Source: JAXMCK01 sp046349395 (GTDB lineage Bacteria > Pseudomonadota > Alphaproteobacteria > Geminicoccales > Geminicoccaceae). From it: a stretch of 64,000 nt of DNA. The stretch lies in assembly GCA_046349395.1 (NCBI GenBank), contig JAXMCK010000003.1, forward strand, positions 372,001 to 436,000, written 5' to 3'. Positions 42,401 to 51,265 of the stretch are shown here, one piece after another (positions within the stretch are counted from its first letter, which is position 1; every line of letters starts with the position of its first letter). The notes below the pieces were generated by a model. It worked only from the letters and a program-made list of their open reading frames with translations. It was not told the DNA's origin and ran no database searches. The position numbers and the translations under genes are program-made.

Positions 42401-43000
42401 GGCCACGAGCAGGGCAACCAACGAGACCGTGAACAAAGCGAGGAACGTGAAGACGTTGCGGGCGACCTCGTCATGGACGTTGCGCAGCTCACGACGCCCC
42501 GCTGTATCGCTGTGCAGTTCGTCCACCGTCATCTGGCGGAGCTGCGTCAGGAACGGGGTCAGCTCGTTGCGAATGGCAAGGGCGCTGGCGAGGTCACCGG
42601 CCTTGAGCTCGGCGACGCGCTGATCGACGCGCTCCAGAGCCGAGCCGACATCGCCGACCGTCTTCTTGATCGCCGGATCCGATGCGACGGCGTCGGCGAG
42701 CTCACCTTGGCGGTAGAGGCCGATGCGGCTCCAGAGAATTTCGAACTGGTCGCCGGCGACGCGCCTAGCCGTCTCGTCGGTCGTGGCACCTGCGAGCGTC
42801 AGGGCGTCGAGGAAGCGGATCAGCTCGCGCTCGGCCTGGCCAGCGGCCCAGACGCGGTTCTCCGGCATGTCGACGTGAAGCTGCGCGTCCAGCCGCTCGT
42901 AGCGGATGCTGGAGAAGACCAGCAGTGCCGCGACGGCGACGCTGAGGATCGCAAGGGCGATGGCCGAGGCGCGCAGGCGCCGCGGGACGATCGCCTTCAT
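39497..43000 (-). CDS. Hybrid sensor histidine kinase with three PAS domains, receiver and HPt
   Basis: This protein of about 1167 residues has one N-terminal helix (13-30), a helical periplasmic part to about 170, and a second helix (about 173-192). Three similar PAS domains follow, each starting near a motif like SEGFALY or DEGFSLYD (about 220, 375 and 525). The HisKA box has the phospho-accepting His in MMSHEIRTPMNG, then ATPase motifs DTGIGI and GGTGLGL. A receiver follows (LLVEDN, Asp in LMDVSMPVMDG). The end is an HPt domain (SAHAVKGVAGSIGA). Its ATG overlaps the stop of the secreted-protein gene. A four-step phosphorelay is expected. Confidence 0.9.
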   Translation of the reverse strand: MKAIVPRRLRASAIALAILSVAVAALLVFSSIRYERLDAQLHVDMPENRVWAAGQAERELIRFLDALTLAGATTDETARRVAGDQFEILWSRIGLYRQGELADAVASDPAIKKTVGDVGSALERVDQRVAELKAGDLASALAIRNELTPFLTQLRQMTVDELHSDTAGRRELRNVHDEVARNVFTFLALFTVSLVALLVAALRGERNTQRLLVAAEASHADAERSRTQLQQAIENISEGFALYGPDDRLVICNDQYRTFYATTSDLMTPGRPYTEIIKAGAERGQYVESQGRSAEWLAERLAQRHSIHAREQLLDSGRWVLVSNRQTSDGGLVCIRTDITKLKQREIELTTATQKLQDQTGEVRRLADEAERSNRLLLDAIESVDEGFSLYDADDRLVVCNATFREMYAPIRDHVVPGTRFSDILRAGMAAGIYPAENADAFVEERVGRRREERGRRFEEQLADGRWLRISNHATRDGGLVAVFTDITSLKERELELTAAKARLEAQAEEMRHLADQAEAARGVLLDAVESIGEGFSLYDGDDRLVLCNSRARQFFAGIEHLMYPGTKYEDIIRASFANNIVQGVEDPEAEIRHRISQRRQPGGLHSEEHLADGRWLWISTRPTADNGVVVVYADITELKRREIELTEAKGELERRADAMRRLADAAQAASEAKSQFLAMMSHEIRTPMNGVLGILNLLDDEGLDAEQHRLVVTGRRSAEALLTVLNDILDFSKVEAGKLELERSTFAPSDIAGSVVEFCEVEARAKGLQLELDIAADIPAYVMGDGGRIRQMLLNYVTNALKFTDRGRVTVRMLRTPGAVDSRMLRFLVEDTGIGIHAADIGDVFRDFTQLDRSMARRHGGTGLGLAITKRLAELMGGTVGFASEPGQGSRFWFDLPLPLGAATPTGPNITPITAAPLHTLTGGRPRVLLVEDNVTNQLVAKALLAKLGCDVELAVNGLEAIDLVSRRSFDLVLMDVSMPVMDGIEATRRLRRQGVTLPIVALTANAGTEERQRLLAAGMTDCLTKPAATPALRATLAAVLTAEHGRVHQMSESPLDPVALDTMREEIGDETLAVIVAAARDDLVRESERCRQALLAGDREGARASAHAVKGVAGSIGAKILQQTAAGIEDAAKNVAAALPASDALVDEIQSVLAALDALPLADAA

Positions 43001-43497
43001 CGCACCTCGAGCGCTTTCAGTTGCCAGATCCATTTGGCGTTGTCCGCCTCGTCGCGCAGCTCGGGAACCTGGTCCCTCGGCCAGACGATCCACAAGGGTC
43101 CCCGGTCACGGACACGAAGCTCGTGGCCGTCCTGTTCCCAAGCCAACAGCGCATCGTATTGGCGCAGGTCGGCCACGTCGATGTCGACGGAGAAATCGTT
43201 GATGGCCGTCGCCTTGAGGGTGCCCTTGGTGACGCCGAGAGCGTCCAGCAGCTTCACCGCCTTGACCCCACGGAACACCGGCACGCCCTCGGTCCAGGGC
43301 GTCGAGGTCGCGAGCTCGGCCACACCCAGCGACTCCAGCATGGCGCGGTCGAAGTCGGCCCGCCCCTCGGCATTGCCGTTCCGGATGGCCCCGGTCACCG
43401 TCAGGATCACCGGGCCCGTCGGAGCAGGCAGCGGCGCCGCGTACGCTCCCGTGCAAAAGCCCACCAACATCGTCAACAGAATGCAAAGATGCCGCAT
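42997..43497 (-). CDS. Secreted molybdopterin-oxidoreductase-fold protein, probable sensory partner of the hybrid kinase
   Basis: This 166-residue protein starts with a signal peptide (MRHLCILLTMLVGFCTGAYA). The rest resembles the oxidoreductase molybdopterin-binding (sulfite oxidase) fold: GPVILTVTGAI, TSTPWTEGVPVFRGVKAVKLLDALGV, LKATAINDFSVDID and VRDRGPLWIVWP. The conserved cofactor cysteine of sulfite oxidase is not evident, so it may be a cofactor-free binding protein. It overlaps the kinase gene by ATGA, implying that it binds a periplasmic signal for the kinase. The frame is open upstream to 43596, but the signal peptide fixes the start. Confidence 0.75.
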   Translation of the reverse strand: MRHLCILLTMLVGFCTGAYAAPLPAPTGPVILTVTGAIRNGNAEGRADFDRAMLESLGVAELATSTPWTEGVPVFRGVKAVKLLDALGVTKGTLKATAINDFSVDIDVADLRQYDALLAWEQDGHELRVRDRGPLWIVWPRDQVPELRDEADNAKWIWQLKALEVR

Positions 43498-43579
43498 CAC
43501 CAGCTCCAGAGAGACCGCAACATAAGGGGCAGCAACCTTCGTGCCGGACTCGCTAGAACGCGCGGAACGCGCGTATAAG

Positions 43580-43597
43580 GGTGTTCGGATCAACACC
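43580..43597. promoter_or_regulatory. Inverted repeat between kinase operon and response regulator
   Basis: GGTGTT and AACACC flank six bases (CGGATC), just after a TATAAG box and 27 bases before the regulator ATG. The symmetric site in a divergent promoter suggests an operator, perhaps for autoregulation. Confidence 0.45.
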
Positions 43598-43623
43598 TAC
43601 GGTAGACGCAGCCAAGACCGCCC

Positions 43624-45090
43624 ATGGCCAGAATTGCAGCGCCCGCCCGAGCCACCGTGCTGGTCGTCGAGGATACGCCGTCGATGGCCCGGCTCTATCA
43701 GGCCTATATCGAGAAGGAAGGGCATGCGGTCGAGCTGGCCGCGACGGGTGTCGCCGCCCTGGAGCGCTTGCGCGCCACGACCGCGCCGGAGGTGGTGGTC
43801 CTCGACCTCAACCTGCCGGACGTGAACGGGCAGGAAATTCTGGCCGAGATCGGCCGCCAGCAACTGCCGACGAGCGTCGTCGTCGTGACCGCCGACGGCT
43901 CGCTGAAGACGGCGGTCGAGGCGATGCGCGCCGGCGCCTACGACTTCATCGTGAAGCCGTTCTCCGCCGATCGGCTCAACACGACGATCAAGAACGCCCT
44001 GGAGCGGGTCCGGCTCAAGAGCACGGTGGACGTGCTCGAGGAGACGCTGGGACGAGACCGGTTCTGCGGCTTCGTCGGTGCCTCCCTGCCCATGCAGGCG
44101 GTCTACCGGGCGCTGGAGGCGGCGGCACCCTCGAACGCGACCGTTTTCGTCACCGGCGAGAGCGGCACCGGCAAGGAGTTGTGCGCCGAGGCCGTCCACC
44201 AACTGAGCACGCGCCGGTCCAAGCCTTTCATCGCCCTCAACTGCGGCGCCATCCCGAAGGACCTGATCGAGAGCGAGATCTTCGGCCACGTGAAGGGCAG
44301 CTTCACGGGTGCGGTTGCGGACCGCGTCGGTGCGGCGAAGCAGGCCGATGGAGGAACCCTGTTCCTCGACGAGATTTGCGAAATGCAAATCGATCTGCAA
44401 ACCAAGCTGCTACGATTTCTGCAGTCGGGTACGCTCCGGGCGGTCGGCGGCAGCAAGCTCGAGCATGTCGACGTCCGCATCGTCTGCGCCACGAACAGGG
44501 ATCCGCTGACCGAGGTCCGTGCCGGTCGCTTCCGCGAGGATCTCTACTACCGCCTGCACGTCGTGCCGATCGAAATGCCCCCCTTGCGCGAGCGCGAGGA
44601 GGACGTCGTGCTCATCGCGCGCGTGCTGCTGGAGCGCTACGCCCGCGAAGAGAGCAAGAAATTCATCGGCTTCGACCAAGGGGCGGAGGCAGCACTCGTC
44701 GCCTATGACTGGCCGGGCAATGTCCGCGAGTTGCAGAACGTGCTGCGCCATGCCGTGGTCATGCACGACGGCGAACGGCTCACCGCCCAGATGCTGCCCC
44801 TGGGTCGCGCCGCTGTCCGGGCTCCCTTGGCCCCGTCCCATGCGGCACCCGCTCCGCCACCGGTTGCCGCCCCGACCGAGACCCCATCCCGGCCAGCGTC
44901 GGCGACGGATGTCGGCGGCTGGGCCAGCGAGTTCGACATCCGCCCGCTGTGGCAGGTCGAGAAGGCCGCCGTGGAGCGCGCGATCGCTCTCTGCCACGAC
45001 AATATCCCCCGGGCCGCGGCCTTCCTCGAGGTGGCGCCGTCGACGATCTACCGGAAGAAGCAGGCCTGGGAGGCCGAGGGGAAGAGCTGA
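43624..45090 (+). CDS. Sigma-54-dependent response regulator (NtrC family)
   Basis: This 488-residue activator has a receiver domain (residues about 10-125, with Asp in VVLDLNLPDV and Lys in IVKPF). The AAA+ domain has GESGTGKE, GSFTGA (the sigma-54 loop, usually GAFTGA), GGTLFLDE and RFREDLYYRL. A Pro/Ala-rich linker leads to a Fis-type helix-turn-helix (ERAIALCHDNIPRAAAFLEVAPSTIYRKK). It should open sigma-54 promoters when phosphorylated, most likely by the divergently encoded hybrid kinase. The S for A change in the loop is found in some natural relatives. Confidence 0.92.
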   Translation: MARIAAPARATVLVVEDTPSMARLYQAYIEKEGHAVELAATGVAALERLRATTAPEVVVLDLNLPDVNGQEILAEIGRQQLPTSVVVVTADGSLKTAVEAMRAGAYDFIVKPFSADRLNTTIKNALERVRLKSTVDVLEETLGRDRFCGFVGASLPMQAVYRALEAAAPSNATVFVTGESGTGKELCAEAVHQLSTRRSKPFIALNCGAIPKDLIESEIFGHVKGSFTGAVADRVGAAKQADGGTLFLDEICEMQIDLQTKLLRFLQSGTLRAVGGSKLEHVDVRIVCATNRDPLTEVRAGRFREDLYYRLHVVPIEMPPLREREEDVVLIARVLLERYAREESKKFIGFDQGAEAALVAYDWPGNVRELQNVLRHAVVMHDGERLTAQMLPLGRAAVRAPLAPSHAAPAPPPVAAPTETPSRPASATDVGGWASEFDIRPLWQVEKAAVERAIALCHDNIPRAAAFLEVAPSTIYRKKQAWEAEGKS

Positions 45091-45119
45091 GAGGCCACCC
45101 GGGCGCAGCGCCGCCGGGC

Positions 45120-45815
45120 TCAGTGGGTCGGCCGTGCGCGCAGATGCTTGAACCAGCGGTTCTCGAGTTGCCGGAACGCCCAGACGATGGTGAAGGTCAG
45201 CGCCATGTAAAAGGCGGCGGCCGTGATGAACGCCTCATACGGCGTGTAGAACTTCGAGTTCACGAGCCGTGCGGCGCCGGTGAGGTCGACGATGGTGACC
45301 ACGCTGGCGATCGCACTGCCGTGTAGCATGAAGATCACCTCGTTGCCGTAGGCCGGCAACGCGCGGCGGAAGGCGCTGGGCAGGATGATCCGGCGGAACA
45401 TCAGGAATGGTGACATGCCGGCGGCCTTGGCCGCCTCGATCTCGCCGCGCGGTGTCGCCTCGATCGCACCGCGGATGATCTCGGCCGTGTAGGCTGCCGT
45501 GTTCAGCGTGAAGGCCAGGAGCGCGCAGAACCAGGCTTGCGACAATAACGGCCAGGCGAAGCTCTCGCGGATCGCCGGGAACTGGCCGGCACCGTAGTAG
45601 ATCATGAAGAGTTGAACGAGCAGCGGCGTGCCGCGGAAGAAGTAGGTGTAGAGGAATACCGCGCCGTTCAGGATCGGGTTCTTGGAGGTGCGGGCGACAC
45701 CCAGCGGCACGGCGAGGAGGAAACCCAGCACGAGGGCGGCGGCGACGAGCCAGATCGTTGTCCACAAGCCCTTGAGGTAGAGCGGCAGGTTCTCCGCGAT
45801 GACCGAGAAGTCCAG
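45120..45815 (-). CDS. Polar amino acid ABC transporter permease (HisM/ArtM type), probable CTG start
   Basis: This is an inner-membrane permease of the histidine/glutamate family with the EAA loop GEIEAAKAAGMSPFLMFRRIILPSAFRRALPAY. A TTG gives only 215 residues and removes the conserved start LDFSVIAENLPLYLKGLW. Between that TTG and the preceding in-frame stop (45828) there is no ATG, GTG or other TTG. A CTG at 45815 has GAGGGAG seven bases upstream and gives 231 residues, the same length as its partner. I therefore annotate the CTG start. The ribosome site overlaps the end of the upstream permease gene. Confidence 0.78.
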   Translation of the reverse strand: MDFSVIAENLPLYLKGLWTTIWLVAAALVLGFLLAVPLGVARTSKNPILNGAVFLYTYFFRGTPLLVQLFMIYYGAGQFPAIRESFAWPLLSQAWFCALLAFTLNTAAYTAEIIRGAIEATPRGEIEAAKAAGMSPFLMFRRIILPSAFRRALPAYGNEVIFMLHGSAIASVVTIVDLTGAARLVNSKFYTPYEAFITAAAFYMALTFTIVWAFRQLENRWFKHLRARPTH

Positions 45816-45827
45816 CGTCGTTCTCCC

Positions 45828-46523
45828 TCAGGGCCTGGCGACGGCGTAGGCCACGCCGGCCCGGCGCTCCGCCCAGCCGAGGAGGATGGTCGAGATCGTC
45901 GTCAGCACGAGATAGAGCACGGCGACGGCGACGTAGAAGGTGAAGGGCTCGCGCGTGGCACCGGCGGCGAGGCTGGCTTTGCGCACCATGTCGTCGAGCC
46001 CGATGACCGAGAGTAGGGCCGTCGTCTTCAGGAGCACCAGCCAGTTGTTGCCGAAGCTCGGCAGCGCGTGGCGGACCATCTGCGGCAGCAGGATGCGGTA
46101 GAAGACCTGGAAGGGCCGCATGCCGAAGGCATGGCCGGCTTCCAGCTGCCCTTTCGGTACCGCCAGGATGGCACCGCGGAAGCTCTCCGCGAAGTAGGCG
46201 CCGTAGATGAAGCCGATGGTGAGGACGCCGGCGATGAAGGGATTGATGTCGATATAGTCGTCGTAGCCGAACAATGGTGCGATCTGGTTCACCATCACCT
46301 GACCGCCGAAGAAGATCAGCAGCATCAGCACGAGGTCCGGCACGCCGCGGATCACGGTGGTGTAGACCGTGGCGACGATGCGCGGCAGGCGCCATTCGGA
46401 CAGCTTCGCCAGGGCACCCAGCATGCCGAGCGCCATGGCGACGACGAGCGACAGCAGTGCTGCCTCGATCGTCAGCAGCATTCCGGAGAGAATCGAGGGG
46501 CCGTAGCCGTGCAGGTCGAACAA
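45828..46523 (-). CDS. Polar amino acid ABC transporter permease (HisQ/ArtQ type), TTG start
   Basis: This 231-residue permease has the EAA motif GQLEAGHAFGMRPFQVFYRILLPQMVRHALPSF near residue 125. An in-frame stop four codons upstream leaves TTG as the only standard start; AGGGGAAG precedes it. It forms a heterodimeric channel with the next gene product and works with the binding protein encoded upstream. No ATPase gene of the HisP type lies beside them, so an ATPase from elsewhere must serve. Confidence 0.85.
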   Translation of the reverse strand: MFDLHGYGPSILSGMLLTIEAALLSLVVAMALGMLGALAKLSEWRLPRIVATVYTTVIRGVPDLVLMLLIFFGGQVMVNQIAPLFGYDDYIDINPFIAGVLTIGFIYGAYFAESFRGAILAVPKGQLEAGHAFGMRPFQVFYRILLPQMVRHALPSFGNNWLVLLKTTALLSVIGLDDMVRKASLAAGATREPFTFYVAVAVLYLVLTTISTILLGWAERRAGVAYAVARP

Positions 46524-46540
46524 GCGCTTCCCCTACGCTT

Positions 46541-46569
46541 CGGCGGCCCGCTTGCGTTGCGGGCCGCCG
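46541..46569 (-). promoter_or_regulatory. Perfect 11-bp GC hairpin between binding-protein and permease genes
   Basis: CGGCGGCCCGC and GCGGGCCGCCG flank the loop TTGCGTT. It follows the binding-protein stop by eight bases and precedes the permease TTG by 17. There is no T-run, so it is more likely an mRNA-stabilising or partly terminating element that raises binding-protein yield. Confidence 0.75.
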
Positions 46570-46577
46570 CGTCTTGC

Positions 46578-47351
46578 TCAGCTACCGTAGACGTCGAACG
46601 TGAAATACTTGTCCTGGATGGCCTTGTAGGTGCCGTCGGCGCGGATCTGGTCGATGGCCTTGTTGAAGGCCTCGCGAAGCTTGTCGTCGCCCTTGCGGAC
46701 GGCGATGCCGGCCCCCTCGCCGAAGATCGGATCCTGCTGCGGCGGGCCGACCATCTCGAAGTCCTTGCCCTGGTCCGTCTTCAGCAGGCCCTGGTCCAGC
46801 GCCACGATGTCGTCGAGGCGCAGGTCGATGCGCCCGGCCACGAGGTCGAGATTGGCCTCGTCGGCGGTGCCGTAACGGACCACCTCGACGGTGTCACCGA
46901 ACTTCGCGGTGACGAAGGCGTCGTGCGTCGTCGCGCGCTGCACGCCGACCTTCTTGCCGGCCAAGCCTTCCTTGGTGATCTCGATGCCCGAGCCCTTTTT
47001 GGCGACGAACTGGGCCGGCGTCTGGTAGTACTTGTTGGTGAAGTCGACCGTCTTCTTGCGTTCCTCGGTGATCGACATCGAGGCGATGATCGCGTCGTAC
47101 TTCTTGGCGAGCAGGGCCGGAATGATGCCGTCCCAGTCCTGCTGGACCAGCTTGCAGTCGGCGTTCATCGCCGTGCACAGCGCGTTGGCGATGTCGATGT
47201 CGAAGCCGACGACCTGACCCGAGGGATCGACGGAACTGAACGGCGGATAGGCGCCCTCGACGCCGATCCTGACCTTCATCTTCTCCTGCGCGAATGACGT
47301 GCCGCCCAATGTCAGCAATGCCGCGAGGGCGACTCCCAAGAGACGTTTCAT
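46578..47351 (-). CDS. Polar amino acid ABC transporter substrate-binding protein
   Basis: This 257-residue periplasmic protein has a signal peptide (MKRLLGVALAALLTLGGTSFA) and the solute-binding family 3 layout. Landmarks are RIGVEGAYPPFSSVDPSGQVVGFDIDIANALC, ASMSITEERKKTVDFTNKYYQ and a closing DKYFTFDVYG. It resembles lysine/arginine/ornithine and histidine binders; the ligand is not certain. An ATG four codons earlier is possible, but the signal peptide favours MKRLLG. It is the first gene of the operon. Confidence 0.88.
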   Translation of the reverse strand: MKRLLGVALAALLTLGGTSFAQEKMKVRIGVEGAYPPFSSVDPSGQVVGFDIDIANALCTAMNADCKLVQQDWDGIIPALLAKKYDAIIASMSITEERKKTVDFTNKYYQTPAQFVAKKGSGIEITKEGLAGKKVGVQRATTHDAFVTAKFGDTVEVVRYGTADEANLDLVAGRIDLRLDDIVALDQGLLKTDQGKDFEMVGPPQQDPIFGEGAGIAVRKGDDKLREAFNKAIDQIRADGTYKAIQDKYFTFDVYGS

Positions 47352-47470
47352 TTGGTGCCCCATTGAACCTGTGAGGATCTTCTCATGTGGGGCGTCGCTT
47401 CGCCCCCGGTCGTTCCGGTCAAGCGCAAGGTATCGCGGGCGTCAAGGATTGGTGCGTTGCGCGTCCGCCG

Positions 47471-48283
47471 TCAGCCGCCGGCGGCGGCCTCGACGGCGTC
47501 GAGCGCACGGCGCAGCGCCACCGCGATCTCTGGCCCGTCGTAGAGGCTGCTGTGTGTCACCGCTGGCACCGTCTCGACCAGCACCGGTCGGGCGAGTGCG
47601 GCTACCAGCCCGTCGCTCCGGTCCACCGGCACCACCTCGTCGGCCTCGGCCATGATCACCGCGGTCGGAACCGGCAGCCCGCGCAGATAGTCGATACTGC
47701 GGAAGGGGTGCTTCAGGAGCAGGCGCACCGGTATCAGCGGATAGCGCTCGGCGGCGACCGCCTCGATCGAGTCGAAGGGTGTAACGAGGACGAGGCCGTC
47801 GACGCGGCGGACGGTGGCGAGGCGGGCAGCAACCCCGGAGCCGATGCTGAAACCGGCGACGAACACACGTGTCGGGCGAACGAGGCTCGTCGCGAGGTCG
47901 TAGATCGCCGCCGCATCCGCAGCGAAGGCGTCCTCACCGGGTGCGCCCTGGCTCGGCGGATAGCCCCGGTAGTGGAAGGCGACGATGTCCACATCGCCCA
48001 GGCGCTCGGCCAGGAATACCGTGAAGTCGGTGGCGTTCCAGGCGTTGCCTGCGAAGCCGATCAGCAGGCCGCGGCTCGGCGTGCGGGCCGGTACCAGTAG
48101 ACCCTGGATGCTCTGGCCGTTGCCGACATCGATCGAGAGGGGCCGCGCGCCCGCGGGCGGCTGGTGGCGCGGCGGGTGCACGAGCGAGCGGGGAAAGAGC
48201 AGCGAGTCCTGGAAGGCGTAGAGGCCACCTGCGATGCCGCCATAGACGAGCAGGGCGGCGGCCAGCACCGCGAGGATGGTCAT
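47471..48283 (-). CDS. Membrane-anchored alpha/beta hydrolase
   Basis: This 270-residue protein has an N-terminal hydrophobic helix (about 2-24) and an alpha/beta hydrolase domain. The nucleophile elbow is GFSIGSG near residue 145, the oxyanion region is FAGNAWNATDF and the catalytic His is in THSSLYDG. It resembles the Bem46/YfhR group, whose substrates are unknown. The start is the ATG giving MTILAVL. It ends about 120 bases upstream of the amino acid ABC operon and begins 11 bases downstream of uvrB. Confidence 0.8.
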   Translation of the reverse strand: MTILAVLAAALLVYGGIAGGLYAFQDSLLFPRSLVHPPRHQPPAGARPLSIDVGNGQSIQGLLVPARTPSRGLLIGFAGNAWNATDFTVFLAERLGDVDIVAFHYRGYPPSQGAPGEDAFAADAAAIYDLATSLVRPTRVFVAGFSIGSGVAARLATVRRVDGLVLVTPFDSIEAVAAERYPLIPVRLLLKHPFRSIDYLRGLPVPTAVIMAEADEVVPVDRSDGLVAALARPVLVETVPAVTHSSLYDGPEIAVALRRALDAVEAAAGG

Positions 48284-48294
48284 CCGTGCGGCGG

Positions 48295-50490
<2,196 letters not shown>

Positions 50491-50646
50491 GCAATGTTCC
50501 ACTGGCGAAGACTCGAGAGGATGGGCCGTCGCCGACGACAGCTCAAGGGGCGCCCTCCACCACTCCTGCCACCTGCTGCCACGACGCCAGCTGGTGCGGC
50601 GGCAGCAAGGGACGGATAGGATGGGTCCGCAGGCAAGGGGACGGGG

Positions 50647-51258
50647 ATGATCGAGCTCTACACCTTCGCGACGGCGAACGGCCAGCGGGCGTCCGTGATG
50701 CTGGAACTGTCGGGGCTGCCCTACCGGGCGCACAAGGTCGACATCCGCCAGGGCGAGCACAAGCATCCGGAGTTCCTGGCGGTGAACCCGACAGGGGCCA
50801 TTCCCGCCATCGTCGATCCCGAAGGTCCGCGTGGCTCGCTGGCCCTCAACCAGTCCGGTGCGATCATCCTGTATCTGGCGGAGAAGTCCGGACGGCTGCT
50901 CCCCACGGAGCCGCGCGCCCGCATCGAGACGCTGCGCTGGTTCATGGCGGTGATGACGGATCCCGCACCGGCCAGTGCCTCGATCTTCTACATGGGCATG
51001 GCCATGCAGCCGCCGCATGCCGATGTGGTCCAGTTTTGCGAGGACCGCTTCATCCAGTTGCTGAAACCGTACGAGACGCGACTAGGCACGGCAGACTGGC
51101 TAGCCGACGAAATGTCGATCGCGGACGTGGCGCTCTATCCGACGATCGCGACGCGGCGCAGCCTCGTGGAGAAAGCCAGGCTGACGGGCATCCTACGGTG
51201 GGCCGACCGGTTGGCGGCCGATCCTGCCGTCGCTCGGGGCATGGCCGTCGGGGCATGA
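50647..51258 (+). CDS. Glutathione S-transferase
   Basis: This 203-residue cytosolic protein has a thioredoxin-fold N-domain (MIELYTFATANGQRASVMLEL, VNPTGAIPAIVD, NQSGAIILYLAEK) and a helical C-domain. NPTGAIPAI and QSGAIILYL form the glutathione site. It resembles the YghU/Ure2-like GST group, often active in disulfide-bond reduction with glutathione. The substrate is unknown. It stands alone, divergent from uvrB and convergent with the family 3 glycosidase gene. Confidence 0.85.
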   Translation: MIELYTFATANGQRASVMLELSGLPYRAHKVDIRQGEHKHPEFLAVNPTGAIPAIVDPEGPRGSLALNQSGAIILYLAEKSGRLLPTEPRARIETLRWFMAVMTDPAPASASIFYMGMAMQPPHADVVQFCEDRFIQLLKPYETRLGTADWLADEMSIADVALYPTIATRRSLVEKARLTGILRWADRLAADPAVARGMAVGA

Positions 51259-51265
51259 GCGAAAC

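Noticed and set aside
50491..50646. LexA/SOS box upstream of uvrB
   Set aside because: I looked for GTTC-N7-GTTC and GAAC-N7-GAAC and found only single half sites.
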